Notes: generated by a model from the letters alone, not told the origin. A stretch of 64,000 nucleotides of DNA from Microbacterium maritypicum (GCF_041529975.1 NZ_CP168030.1:1922001-1986000); one strand, 5' to 3'; counted from the stretch's first letter, positions 36,992 to 45,802 are shown. A program made the numbers and translations.

Positions 36992-38152
36992 TCAGTGCCG
37001 CACGTACTCCTGGATCGCGTCCTCGTCGACGGTCACGCCGAGCCCGGGGCCGGTCGGCACGACGAACCCGCCGTCTGCGCGCACCTCGAGCGGGGTCGTC
37101 AGCAGGCGGTTGGCGACGGGAAGGGTGAACGGCTGGTACTCGAAGGCGAGGAGCGACGCGGCGCTCGCCGCGACATGCACGCCGGCGGCCATCGCGATGC
37201 CGAACGCAGCGGAGTGGTGCGGCGCCACCGGCACGTGGAAGGCATCGGAGACCGCGGCGATCGCGAGGCCTTCGGTGATGCCGGTGCGGCCGATGTCGGG
37301 CTGGGTCAGACCGACCGCGCGGCGGGTGAGCCAGTCCGTGAACTCGAAGCGGCTGCGCATGGCCTCGCCGATCGCGATCGGGGTGGCGAGAGCGGTCGCG
37401 AGGTCGCGGTGCCCCTCGACGTCCTCCGGGGCGAGCGGCGCCTCGAAGAACCAGGCGCGCCGGTCGTCCAGCTCGCGGCCGAGTGCGCGTGCCTCGCCGA
37501 GCCTATACGTCCAGTGCGCGTCGAGCGCGACGTCGAGGTCGGGGTGCACACCGCGGACGGCGTCGTAGGTCGCCAGGTCGGTGCGGATGTCGACACCGAG
37601 GTGCAGCTTGATCCGGCGGACGCCGCCCTCCACGAGCTCTGCGGTCTTCTCGGCGCGCTCGATGTCGTCGACACCGCGGATGCCGGAGACGTAGGTCGGC
37701 AGCACCTCGTGGAAGCGTCCGCCGGCGAGCTCGGACACCGAGAGGCCGGTGGCGTGGCCCCAGAGGTCCCAGAGCGCGATGTCGACGGCGGCCATGGCGT
37801 CGGCCTGGTGCCCGGTGAGGTGTCCGCGCTCGCGCATCGACTCGGTCATGCGGTGCCACAGCGTGCGCACCGAGCGCGGATCCTCGCCGAGGATGAGCGG
37901 GGTGAGCAGGTTGTCGACGATGGCCGCGGCGACGACGGGGGCCACGGGGGCGAGCGCCTCGCCCCAGCCGACCAGACCCTCATCGGTCTCGATCTTGACG
38001 AGCAGCGTCTCGTATCCGGGGGAGTACAGGCTCCGCCACGGCGGACGGATGACGTACCCGCGGTGATCCACGGCGGTGTCGCCGGCGTACGAGTTGTTCG
38101 CATCCTCCTTCGACAGGTAGAGGGGGAAGGTCTGGACGCGCGTGATTCTCAC
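36992..38152 (-). CDS. Enolase-superfamily sugar-acid dehydratase (mandelate racemase/muconate lactonizing type)
   Basis: A 386-residue enzyme. N-terminal capping domain, then the barrel with RIKLHLG, metal ligands Asp in ALDAHWTY, Glu in FFEAPL and Glu in IGEAM, plus TQPDIGRTG and catalytic His in APHHSAAFG. This set fits acid-sugar dehydratases of the mandelate racemase subgroup, which turn an aldonate into a 2-keto-3-deoxy acid; the exact sugar is unknown. GTG 38152 (MRITRVQTFPL) has GGAG 6 bases upstream and is preferred over TTG 38164. It lies downstream of the IclR gene on the same strand, probably co-transcribed. Confidence 0.88.
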   Translation of the reverse strand: MRITRVQTFPLYLSKEDANNSYAGDTAVDHRGYVIRPPWRSLYSPGYETLLVKIETDEGLVGWGEALAPVAPVVAAAIVDNLLTPLILGEDPRSVRTLWHRMTESMRERGHLTGHQADAMAAVDIALWDLWGHATGLSVSELAGGRFHEVLPTYVSGIRGVDDIERAEKTAELVEGGVRRIKLHLGVDIRTDLATYDAVRGVHPDLDVALDAHWTYRLGEARALGRELDDRRAWFFEAPLAPEDVEGHRDLATALATPIAIGEAMRSRFEFTDWLTRRAVGLTQPDIGRTGITEGLAIAAVSDAFHVPVAPHHSAAFGIAMAAGVHVAASAASLLAFEYQPFTLPVANRLLTTPLEVRADGGFVVPTGPGLGVTVDEDAIQEYVRH

Positions 38153-38234
38153 TGGGGTCTCCAATAGACGGGGTGGTCGAACGGCCGGCGGCAGGTGCCG
38201 TCGTCAGAGGGGGAAGCCGCAGTGCGGCCGAGGG

Positions 38235-39038
38235 TCAGAGTGCCGCGAACGCCGAAGCGGTGCGGGACGGGCTGTACCCGAGGGCCACCGAGATCTCGTC
38301 GGCGGCTTCGATGAGCTGCAGGGCGAGCTCCTGATGCGGTTCGTGCAGGTCGAGCACGGAGAGGGGGCCGCTGGCAGAGATGCCCGCGACGATCTCACCC
38401 GCCCGGTTGCGGATCGGTGCGGCGATGCAGGCGCGACCGAAGGCGAGCTCCTCGATCTCGGTCGCGTAGCCGCGGCTGCGCGTCTCGTCGAGGGCGGTCT
38501 GCATCGCCGCGCGGTCCACGATCGTGTGCGGCGTGAAGCGCTGCGGCGTCTGCGCGAAGTACTCGTCGACCTGTGCATCGGACATGCCCGACAGCAGGGC
38601 CTTGCCGATGCCCGTGGCGTGCAGCGGTCCGGTGCGGCCCGCCATGGCGAACGACTTCGGCGCCAGGGCGCCTTCGAAGTTGCAGAGGTAGGTGAACGTG
38701 AAGCCGCTGAGCTCGGCCACGTTCACGCCGATCTCGATGCGGCGCGCCAGGTTCTGCGCGATCTGCCGCGAGGCGCGGAAGATGGGCGAGCCGTTGATCG
38801 CGACCGTGCCCAGCGACACCGCCGCGGGGCCGAGGCGGTAGAGGCCCGTGCGGGCGTCCTGCACCACGAACTTCATGCGGTCGAGTGCCGACATCATGCG
38901 AGAGACCGTCGACTGGCCGAGGCCGGTCAGCGTGCAGAGCTCGGAGACCCTCAGCTCGCCGGATTCCTCCGTGAAGCATGCGAGCAACGACATCGCCCGT
39001 TCGACGGTCTGCGTGCCGCCTACCGATTCCGACGCCAT
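38235..39038 (-). CDS. IclR family transcriptional regulator (sugar-acid locus)
   Basis: A 267-residue regulator. Winged helix at about 10-75: RVSELCTLTGLGQSTVSRMMSALDR. The IclR effector domain follows with GLYRLGPAAVSLG, ATGIGKALLSGM and RGYATEIEELAFGRACIAAPI. AAGGAGGAG precedes ATG 39038 by 6 bases. It diverges from the ABC importer operon; the region between carries TTATGCATTTTGTG (39147-39160), repeated almost exactly at 44180-44193, so it probably controls both sites and itself. The inducer is probably a pathway sugar acid or keto-deoxy acid. Confidence 0.92.
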   Translation of the reverse strand: MASESVGGTQTVERAMSLLACFTEESGELRVSELCTLTGLGQSTVSRMMSALDRMKFVVQDARTGLYRLGPAAVSLGTVAINGSPIFRASRQIAQNLARRIEIGVNVAELSGFTFTYLCNFEGALAPKSFAMAGRTGPLHATGIGKALLSGMSDAQVDEYFAQTPQRFTPHTIVDRAAMQTALDETRSRGYATEIEELAFGRACIAAPIRNRAGEIVAGISASGPLSVLDLHEPHQELALQLIEAADEISVALGYSPSRTASAFAAL

Positions 39039-39130
39039 GGTGACTCCTCCTTGGTGATGTGGCCGCATCTGCGCGACCGCGGCTCGTCGCCGTTGCCAGT
39101 CATCCTATTCAGCGAAATGGCTTCGAGCAA

Positions 39131-39180
39131 CACAAATGTGGGTGTCTTATGCATTTTGTGGATTTCGCATCCGCATTGTG
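39131..39180. promoter_or_regulatory. Proposed IclR operator region, site 1
   Basis: In the 227-bp gap between iclR and the importer operon lie CACAAATGTG (39131-39140), TTATGCATTTTGTG (39147-39160) and CCGCATTGTGG (39171-39181). CACAAA and TTTGTG form an inverted pair. The central 14-mer is 13/14 identical to 44180-44193. Confidence 0.6.
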
Positions 39181-39265
39181 GTTAACTGGCCGCACGTCGA
39201 CGTCGACGACTGTGACGACGATGCGCAGGGCCCTCCGGGGTCGTCTCTACTGGAAAGTGACTGCA

Positions 39266-40204
39266 ATGCAACAAGCCATACTCGAGCGGCCCGCAGAGAG
39301 CGAGCAGAAGGCCGTCGAGCCTCGCTCAGGGCGGCGCTCCACGTTGGGGGCGAAGGACCGCACCTTCGGTTTCATGATCGCACTTCCCGCGGTCCTCCTG
39401 TTCCTCGTGATCGCGATCTTCCCTCTCGTGTCGAGCATCTGGACCAGCCTGTACGACCAGTCGCTGCTCCGCCCCGAGCGCACGTTCGTCGGCCTCGACA
39501 ACTACGTGGCCGTCTGGGACGAGTTCTTCGCCCGTCTCGGCACCACCCTGGTGTTCGCCTCGCTCGCGACGGTCTTCCCGCTCATCCTCGGCGTCGCCCT
39601 CGCGTTGCTGCTGAACGCCCGCATGCGCGGACGCAACATCCTGCGCGGCGCGCTCATGCTGCCGTGGCTGCTGCCCGGTGTGGTCGTCTCCTTCCTCTGG
39701 GCGTGGATCTTCAACGACAGCTACGGCGTCGTCAACCACGTGCTCTCGATCTTCGGGCTCCCCGAGGTCAGCATGCTCGGCACCCCCACCGGCGCGATGG
39801 CCGCGGTGGTCATCGCCAAGACCTGGCACTCGTTCCCCTGGATCATGGTCGTCGCCCTCGCGGTGCTGCAGACCCTGCCGAGCGAGCAGATCGAGGCCGC
39901 CACCATCGACGGCGCCACGCGCGCCCAGCGGTTCCGTCACATCTCCCTGCCGCACATCGCCGGCCCCGTCACCCTCGTCGCGGTGCTCGAGTTCATCTAC
40001 AACTTCGGCAACTTCGACACCATCTTCGTGATGACCGGCGGTGGGCCGGGCAACTCGACCACGACGCTCGCGGTCAGCCTCTACGACCTCGCCTTCGGCA
40101 GCTACGAACTCGGCAAGGCCTCCGCCATGGGCGCCCTCTGGCTCGTCCTGCTCGCGATCATCACGAGCGGATACCTGTTCCTCAACCGACGGCTGGAGAA
40201 GTGA
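39266..40204 (+). CDS. Carbohydrate ABC transporter permease (MalF-like)
   Basis: A 312-residue membrane protein with six helices. The EAA loop reads IEAATIDGATRAQRFRHISLPHIAGP, and GFMIALPAVLLFLVIAIFPLV is the first helix. It belongs to the CUT1 sugar permease family. ATG 39266 (MQQAILERP) is chosen, with GGAAAG 8 bases upstream; earlier codons lie in the regulatory region. Its stop overlaps the next permease start by one base (TGATG). No ATPase gene lies in this operon, so a shared MsiK-type ATPase is likely, as in other actinobacteria. Confidence 0.92.
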   Translation: MQQAILERPAESEQKAVEPRSGRRSTLGAKDRTFGFMIALPAVLLFLVIAIFPLVSSIWTSLYDQSLLRPERTFVGLDNYVAVWDEFFARLGTTLVFASLATVFPLILGVALALLLNARMRGRNILRGALMLPWLLPGVVVSFLWAWIFNDSYGVVNHVLSIFGLPEVSMLGTPTGAMAAVVIAKTWHSFPWIMVVALAVLQTLPSEQIEAATIDGATRAQRFRHISLPHIAGPVTLVAVLEFIYNFGNFDTIFVMTGGGPGNSTTTLAVSLYDLAFGSYELGKASAMGALWLVLLAIITSGYLFLNRRLEK

Positions 40205-41061
40205 TGCGCCGTAGTCGCGATGTGGGGGAGTCGATCATCCGCCCCCACCTGTCCATCCCGGGGCGCGTGCTGCTCCTGCTGCTGGCGCTGTTCGGCCTGC
40301 TGCCGGTCTACTGGCTCACGGCGACCGCGTTCACGAAGAAGGAGGATGTCTTCTCCCTGGATCGGCCGTTCTTCCCGGTCGACCCGACGTTCGACAACTT
40401 CATCGGCTTCTTCCAGAACGACCTCCTGCTGAAGAACCTGCTGAACAGCATCATCGTCTCCACCGGCACGGCACTGCTCGCGGTGCTCGTCGGCGGTCTG
40501 ATGGCGTACTCGCTGTCGAAGTTCCGCTACCGCGGCCGCAACGCGATCATGTTCATGTTCCTCATCGGTCAGCTCATCCCGGGTGCGCTGCTGCTCATCT
40601 CGCTGTACCTGATGCTGAGCTCGGCAGGACTGCTGTACACCTACACGGCGCTGATCATCTCGTTCACGACGTTCACCCTGCCGCTCGCAGTGTTCCTGCT
40701 GAAGGGCATCATCGACGCCCTTCCCGACGACATCCTCGAGGCGGCCAAGGTCGACGGTCTCTCCCGCACCGGGACGATGTTCCGCATCGTGTTCCCGCTC
40801 GTGGTCCCCGGTCTCATCACCGCGGGCATGTTCGCCTTCATGCGCGGCTGGAGCGATCTCCTCTTCGCCCTCACGCTCGCCGGCCCCGACAAGCAGACGC
40901 TGCCGGCAGGTCTGACCCAGGCGTTCATCCGCGAGGGCACGGCCGACTGGCCGGCGCTCATGGCGGCGTCCCTCATCACGTCGCTCCCGCTCGTCATCAT
41001 CTTCGTCCTCCTGCAGCGCTACTTCGTCTCCGGCCTCGCCGCCGGAGCCGTCAAGGGGTAG
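40204..41061 (+). CDS. Carbohydrate ABC transporter permease (MalG-like)
   Basis: A 285-residue partner permease with six membrane helices. The EAA loop reads ILEAAKVDGLSRTGTMFRIVFPLVVPG and the N-terminal part GLLPVYWLTATAFTKKEDVF matches MalG/LacG proteins. It forms the channel with the upstream permease. One-base overlap with the upstream gene; the binding-protein gene follows 52 bp downstream. Confidence 0.92.
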   Translation: MRRSRDVGESIIRPHLSIPGRVLLLLLALFGLLPVYWLTATAFTKKEDVFSLDRPFFPVDPTFDNFIGFFQNDLLLKNLLNSIIVSTGTALLAVLVGGLMAYSLSKFRYRGRNAIMFMFLIGQLIPGALLLISLYLMLSSAGLLYTYTALIISFTTFTLPLAVFLLKGIIDALPDDILEAAKVDGLSRTGTMFRIVFPLVVPGLITAGMFAFMRGWSDLLFALTLAGPDKQTLPAGLTQAFIREGTADWPALMAASLITSLPLVIIFVLLQRYFVSGLAAGAVKG

Positions 41062-41113
41062 CCATGCGTCTCCCGAACAGCTCTACCCCCATCACCTCGA
41101 AGGAGCAGTCTCC

Positions 41114-42430
41114 ATGACCATCTCGAACTCACAGCTGAGCCGCCGAGCCTTCCTCGGAGGCGGCACCGTGCTCGCCGCATTCGGTGCCCTCGCGCTCGCC
41201 GGGTGTGCAACGCCCGCCGCCCCCGGCGCCGGTGCCGGAGGGGCCTCGGCCGGTGCCGCGACAGCAGCCAAGACGATCAACTTCTACGGCAACTCGCTCG
41301 GCGAGGAGGCGCTGAAGTCCGCGTGGCAGGGCATCCTCGACGGGTTCTCCAAGAAGGAGGGCGTCAAGGTCGCCCCGGTCATCTACCCGTACGACCAGGC
41401 GGCCACGCAGCTCGCTCTGACCGGGCGCTCCGGCAACCTCATGGGCGTCGGTCAGTCGGGCGGGTGGCAGGTCCTCACGCCGATGAACGTGCTCGCCGAC
41501 CTCACCGACCTCGCCAAGGGGCTCGGCATCCCGCAGGGCGTGCTCGACTCGTACACGATGGACGGCAAGCTGCTCGTGCTGCCGCTCACGGCCGCCGGCA
41601 TCGGCATCATCACCAACGGCGAGATCGCGAAGAGCGTCGGCATCAAGTCGGGTATGACGGTGGAGCAGTTCGCCACCGCGCTCGAGAAGATCAAGAAGCA
41701 GGACAAGTCGCTGATCCCGTACGCCGCGGTCACCAAGAACCCCGACCTCAAGGACTCCGTGCCGTGGATGTGGGGCTTCGGCAGCGATGTCGTCACCGAC
41801 GACCTCAAGTGCACGCTGGGCGACGCCGAGAGCGTCGAGGCCGTCACCTGGTACAAGTCCCTGCAGGACCAGGGTCTGACCCAGACGAACGTCGCCCGCA
41901 GCGATGCCCGCATCCTGTTCGCCAGCGGCCGGGCCGCGCTCTACGACGACGCCCCGCTCGCCTCGACCTTCGTCAAGACGAACGGCGCCGCGCAGAACAT
42001 CATCGACAACATCGGGGCTATCTCGCGTCCGACGGCCGGGGGCAAGGACTCCTTCAACCGGGCGTGGGGCAGCGGCGTGTTCGCGACGGCGGGCGAGGGC
42101 GAGCTCACCAGCCGCGACTTCATCCTCTACGCGGCGACCAACGTCGAAGCGGCGACGGCGCTGTACGAGAACTCCGCCGTGGCTCCGGCCGCCAAGAGCG
42201 TCGCCGACAAGATCCCGGCGCTCGCGGCCGACAAGTTCCAGGGCGCGTTCCGCACGGAGGTCTCCGAGCACGCTCGTGGCGCCGCGTGGGACCGTGTCGC
42301 CGTGACGGCGCAGATCGATGCCGCGATCGGTGCCGGGGTCGCGACGATCCTCGCCGGTCAGGTCGAGGCCCAGGCCGGGCTCAACGCGCTGAAGAAGGAA
42401 GTCCAGGGGCTGCTCGACTCCAACGCCTGA
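41114..42430 (+). CDS. Sugar-binding lipoprotein of CUT1 ABC importer
   Basis: A 438-residue extracytoplasmic receptor (SBP family 1). The signal peptide has a twin-arginine motif (LSRRAFLGGG) and lipobox LAGC (Cys about 31), so export is probably by Tat as a lipoprotein. Mature features include INFYGNSLGEEALKSAWQGILDGF and WMWGFGSDV. The ligand is likely an oligosaccharide or uronate released by the large exported protein nearby. AAGGAGCAG lies before the ATG. A strong terminator follows. Confidence 0.9.
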   Translation: MTISNSQLSRRAFLGGGTVLAAFGALALAGCATPAAPGAGAGGASAGAATAAKTINFYGNSLGEEALKSAWQGILDGFSKKEGVKVAPVIYPYDQAATQLALTGRSGNLMGVGQSGGWQVLTPMNVLADLTDLAKGLGIPQGVLDSYTMDGKLLVLPLTAAGIGIITNGEIAKSVGIKSGMTVEQFATALEKIKKQDKSLIPYAAVTKNPDLKDSVPWMWGFGSDVVTDDLKCTLGDAESVEAVTWYKSLQDQGLTQTNVARSDARILFASGRAALYDDAPLASTFVKTNGAAQNIIDNIGAISRPTAGGKDSFNRAWGSGVFATAGEGELTSRDFILYAATNVEAATALYENSAVAPAAKSVADKIPALAADKFQGAFRTEVSEHARGAAWDRVAVTAQIDAAIGAGVATILAGQVEAQAGLNALKKEVQGLLDSNA

Positions 42431-42438
42431 GCCCCCGC

Positions 42439-42481
42439 ACGAAGAAGGCCGCGTCCCGAAAGGGGACGCGGCCTTCTTCGT
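42439..42481. terminator. Terminator after the importer operon
   Basis: A perfect 19-bp stem (42439-42457 with 42463-42481) around a GAAAG loop, ending in TTCTTCGTCGT. The importer and SDR genes converge on it, so it probably works on both strands. Confidence 0.9.
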
Positions 42482-42497
42482 CGTGTGGACTGCGGGA

Positions 42498-43217
42498 TCA
42501 GAGCCAGCGATCCCGCAGGACCGGCTTTAGCCAGGCTGCGGGGGACGAGATCGAAAGGCCGCCGTCGACCGCGATGGACGTTCCCGTGACGAAGGAGGCG
42601 GCGTCGGAAGCGAGGAATGCCACGACCGAGGCGACCTCCTCCGGTCGGCCGATGCGTCCGAGGGGGTAGCCCTCGCTCTCACCGGTGTCCGCGGCTGAGA
42701 TGCTGCCCGGCTGCACGGCGTTGACCCGGATGCCCCGAGGGCCGTTGTCGAGCGCGAGCTGCCGCACGAGGCCGTCCACGCCCGCCTTGGCGGCTGCGTA
42801 GGCGGGCAGGGCAGGGGCGGCGAGCGATGAGTTCACCGAGGTGACCGCGACGATCGACGATCCGCGCGTGAGGCGGGGGAGTGCCGCCCGCGCCACGAAG
42901 AACGCCGAGTCCAGCGTCGCGCCGAGCGCTCCGCGCCAGTCGTCGTCGCTCGTGGACTCGGCGCGCGCGATCGGCATGCGGCCCGCGGCGAGCACCACGA
43001 CATCGAGGCGGCCCAGCGCCAGCTCGGCGTCGGCGACGGCGCGGTCGGCGGCCTCCGGCGCGCTGCAGTCCGCGACGAGGTAGCGCTCGAAGACCGGGTC
43101 TGCCGGGTCCTCGAGCCCCACGCCGACGACGGCGTCTCCGCTGTCGACGAAGGCGCGGGCGATCGCGAGTCCGATGTCGGAACTGCCGCCGATCAGCAGC
43201 ACGCCGCGGCGTGTCAC
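42498..43217 (-). CDS. Short-chain dehydrogenase/reductase
   Basis: A 239-residue NAD(P)-dependent oxidoreductase. Cofactor motif GGSSDIGLAIARAF, LAAGRM in place of the usual NNAG, catalytic Ser in VTSVNSSLA, Tyr-x-x-x-Lys in AYAAAKAGV, and C-terminal PEEVASVVAFLASDAASFVTG. It probably oxidises a sugar, sugar acid or keto-deoxy acid. GTG start overlaps the stop of the upstream aldolase gene (GTGA), so translation is coupled and the two should act in the same pathway. Confidence 0.88.
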   Translation of the reverse strand: MTRRGVLLIGGSSDIGLAIARAFVDSGDAVVGVGLEDPADPVFERYLVADCSAPEAADRAVADAELALGRLDVVVLAAGRMPIARAESTSDDDWRGALGATLDSAFFVARAALPRLTRGSSIVAVTSVNSSLAAPALPAYAAAKAGVDGLVRQLALDNGPRGIRVNAVQPGSISAADTGESEGYPLGRIGRPEEVASVVAFLASDAASFVTGTSIAVDGGLSISSPAAWLKPVLRDRWL

Positions 43218-44131
43218 ACGCGCACCGTGGCGGGGATCGGGGGAAGGGCGAGCTCGTCGATCACGAGCTTGACCGAGGCGCGGCTGCCCGCGTCCAGGCG
43301 CGATGCGGGGTAGCGCACCGTGGCATGGTCGATCACGCCGCGTGCGACGAGCACCTCCTTGTGCACCGCCCAGGCGATGCCTCCCTGCAGACCGATGAGC
43401 ACGAGAGGGAGCATACGACGGAACTCGGCACGCGCCTCCTCGACGCGCCCCTCGGTGAACAGCGCGAGCACGGGGCCGAGCAGGTCGGGGAACTCGCAGG
43501 CCGGCATCGTGCCCACCGCGCCCCTGGCGTACTCCTCCAGGCAGAACTGGGCGTTCTGACCGCCGAGCACCGCGAAGTCGGGGTCCTCGATCGCGGCGAC
43601 CACCGCTCCGACCTTGGGGGCGGTCGGCGGCGCCTCGACCTTGACGGAATCGACGCCGTCGAGGCGGGCGATCTCGGCGATCAGGCTCGGCGCCATGGCC
43701 ACGCCGGTGACACCGGGCGCATCCTGCACCATGACGGAGAGCGAGGTCGCGGCGGCCACGTCGCCGTAGAAGTCCACGAGCGTGCCGGCGGGCGGCTTCA
43801 CCATGAACGGCGGGAGCACCATGAGGGCATCCGCGCCGCCCTCCTCGGCGAGGAGGGACTGCTCGATGGACGTCGCGGTGGAGGTGCCGTTGACGCCGGC
43901 GATCACGGGGATCCGCCCGTCGACGACCCGGACGACATCGTCCAGGATCGTGCGGCGCTCTTCGGTCGTGAGAGCGAAGCCCTCGCTCGCCATCCCGAAG
44001 ACGGCGACGCCGTCGACGCCGGACGCGAGCTGGAACTCGACCAGTCGGCGCAGGCTCGCGCGGTCGAGGGCGCCCGTCTCGTCGAACGGAGTCGCCAGAA
44101 TGGGCATCAAGCCGTGGAGTGTCGGAGCCAT
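43214..44131 (-). CDS. DHDPS/NAL-family aldolase-like protein with altered active site
   Basis: A 305-residue (beta/alpha)8-barrel protein of the dihydrodipicolinate synthase / N-acetylneuraminate lyase family. The Schiff-base Lys is present (Lys164 in DSVKVEAPP). However, the usual GTTGE motif reads GMASE (46-50), and the catalytic Tyr position of YNxP reads QDAP (136-139). Such variants occur in keto-acid aldolase and hydratase branches, so the reaction could be cleavage or hydration of a 2-keto-3-deoxy sugar acid. ATG 44131 starts at the barrel. It is divergent from the lactonase gene, with an operator candidate between them, and overlaps the SDR gene. Confidence 0.82.
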   Translation of the reverse strand: MAPTLHGLMPILATPFDETGALDRASLRRLVEFQLASGVDGVAVFGMASEGFALTTEERRTILDDVVRVVDGRIPVIAGVNGTSTATSIEQSLLAEEGGADALMVLPPFMVKPPAGTLVDFYGDVAAATSLSVMVQDAPGVTGVAMAPSLIAEIARLDGVDSVKVEAPPTAPKVGAVVAAIEDPDFAVLGGQNAQFCLEEYARGAVGTMPACEFPDLLGPVLALFTEGRVEEARAEFRRMLPLVLIGLQGGIAWAVHKEVLVARGVIDHATVRYPASRLDAGSRASVKLVIDELALPPIPATVRV

Positions 44132-44178
44132 CAGCTGTTTCCCCGCTTCATCATCGTGTGTCCACATTTCTCGCAAGT

Positions 44179-44212
44179 GTTATGCATATTGTGAGATAGT
44201 CTGCCACATAAC
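44179..44212. promoter_or_regulatory. Proposed IclR operator region, site 2
   Basis: TTATGCATATTGTG (44180-44193) repeats the motif at 39147-39160 with one difference. GTTATG (44179-44184) and CATAAC (44207-44212) form an inverted pair. It sits between the divergent aldolase and lactonase genes and could control both. Confidence 0.6.
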
Positions 44213-44243
44213 GGTTACGAGCTACCAGCGAAGGATGATCCGG

Positions 44244-45161
44244 ATGTCGCACACCCCGCCCTCCCGAACCGTCGAGATCCTCTCCGACGCCCGTTACGTG
44301 CAGGCCGAATCGCCGCGCTGGGACGGTCGAGACGGCGGCCTCGCCTGGATCGACATGGCCACCGGGTCGCTGCATCGCGGTCGACTCGAGCACGGCAGGG
44401 TGATCCCCGAGACCGCGGTCGTCATCGGTGCGCAGATCGGAGCCCCGATCCCGCTCGCGGAGCCGGGTGCCGGATGGCTGGTGGGTGTCGATCGCCGCGT
44501 GGTGCACATCGGCGACGACGCGGTCGTCACGGCGCTCACTGGCGACGTCGCCGCACCGGGCGACTACATGAACGACGGCGGCGGCGACCCCTCCGGCCGC
44601 TTCTGGGTGGGCAGTCAGTCGATGCCGCGGGATCCCCACTGCACGCTGTGGAGCATCGGCGCCGACGGCATCCCCGTCGCGCGCCTCGATGGTGTGACCG
44701 TGTCGAACGGCCTCGCCTTCGATCCGACGGGATCCACCCTCTATTACATCGACACCCTGCCGCACCGCAGCATCGAGGCCTTCGACGTGGCCCCCGACGG
44801 CACGCTGTCGAACCGCCGCACGGTGTGCCGCGTCGATGGCGGCAACCCCGACGGCATGACCATCGACCTCGACGGCAACCTCTGGGTCGCGGTGTGGGAC
44901 GCCGCCGAAGTGCGTCGATACTCGCCCGAGGGCGAACTCCTGGAGACGATCGCCCTCCCGGCGAAGCGACCGACCGCGGTCGCCCTCGTCGGTTCGGTGC
45001 TCGTGATCACGACGGCGAGCATCGGACTCGCAGCACCCGGAGAGGCCGACGGCGCGCTGCTCGGCGTGCAGGTCGACGTCGGCGGGATTCCGGCGTGGCC
45101 CTGGGCGGGTGAGGCGCCCGTCCAGCACGGTGCCGGGTCGATCGCGGAGGCGGCGCTGTGA
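44244..45161 (+). CDS. SMP-30/gluconolactonase family protein
   Basis: A 305-residue six-bladed propeller lactonase. Metal-site features are AESPRWD (Glu near residue 18), the NDGGGDPSGRFWVGS blade (Asn/Asp ligands), VSNGLAFDPTGSTLYYID and GNPDGMTIDLDGNLWVA. It opens an aldonolactone to the free acid, the step before the dehydratase. ATG 44244 has AAGGA 8 bases upstream; ATG 44235 overlaps that site. GTGA overlap with the aldolase gene downstream. Confidence 0.88.
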   Translation: MSHTPPSRTVEILSDARYVQAESPRWDGRDGGLAWIDMATGSLHRGRLEHGRVIPETAVVIGAQIGAPIPLAEPGAGWLVGVDRRVVHIGDDAVVTALTGDVAAPGDYMNDGGGDPSGRFWVGSQSMPRDPHCTLWSIGADGIPVARLDGVTVSNGLAFDPTGSTLYYIDTLPHRSIEAFDVAPDGTLSNRRTVCRVDGGNPDGMTIDLDGNLWVAVWDAAEVRRYSPEGELLETIALPAKRPTAVALVGSVLVITTASIGLAAPGEADGALLGVQVDVGGIPAWPWAGEAPVQHGAGSIAEAAL

Positions 45162-45802
45162 GCACCGTGGACAACGCGCAGCTCCGGGAGCGGCTGCGGA
45201 CCGCGCGGCTCGTCGCGATCCTCCGGGGTACCGACGTCGATGCGACGGTGGCCGCGGCGCGCACGCTCATCGATGCGGGCGTCGTGACGCTGGAGATCGC
45301 CCTCACCCTGCCGGACGCCGAGGAAGCGATCGCCCAGGTCGTGCGGGATGCTCCGGACGAGGCGCTGATCGGCGCCGGGACCGTGCTCAGCGAGGCCGAT
45401 GTGGAGCGCGCAGCAGCGGCCGGAGCGCAGTTCATGGTGACGCCCACCCTCAGCGCCTCGGTCGAGTACGCGGTCGCGCAGGGGATCGGCGTGCTCCCCG
45501 GGGTGTACACGCCCACGGAGATCCAGCGCGGTCACGACCTCGGCAGTGCCGCGGTCAAGCTGTTCCCCGCGTCGGCGCTCGGAGCCGGCTTCATCCGCGC
45601 GGTGCGCGATCCGTTCCCCGATGCGCGGATCATCCCCGTGGGCGGAGTGAGTGTCGACACCGTGGGCGAGTACCTGGCCGCGGGGGCGTTCGGGATCGGG
45701 GTCGGGGGGCCACTCATCGGCGATGCCGCGACTCCAGGCGGCGATCTCGCGGCGCTCGCCGTTCGCGCCCGATCGTTCGTGGAGGCGCTGCACGGCGCCT
45801 GA
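45158..45802 (+). CDS. eda: 2-keto-3-deoxy-6-phosphogluconate (KDPG)-type aldolase
   Basis: A 214-residue class I aldolase. Conserved segments are RLVAILRG, VTLEIALTLPDA (catalytic Glu), GAGTVL, FMVTPTLSA and the Schiff-base Lys in AAVKLFPAS. It cleaves a 2-keto-3-deoxy (phospho)sugar acid to pyruvate and an aldehyde or its phosphate. No kinase gene is adjacent, so an unphosphorylated substrate is possible. The GTG start overlaps the lactonase stop by four bases. Paralogues of this family act on galactonate- and gluconate-derived acids, so the symbol is tentative. Confidence 0.87.
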   Translation: MSTVDNAQLRERLRTARLVAILRGTDVDATVAAARTLIDAGVVTLEIALTLPDAEEAIAQVVRDAPDEALIGAGTVLSEADVERAAAAGAQFMVTPTLSASVEYAVAQGIGVLPGVYTPTEIQRGHDLGSAAVKLFPASALGAGFIRAVRDPFPDARIIPVGGVSVDTVGEYLAAGAFGIGVGGPLIGDAATPGGDLAALAVRARSFVEALHGA

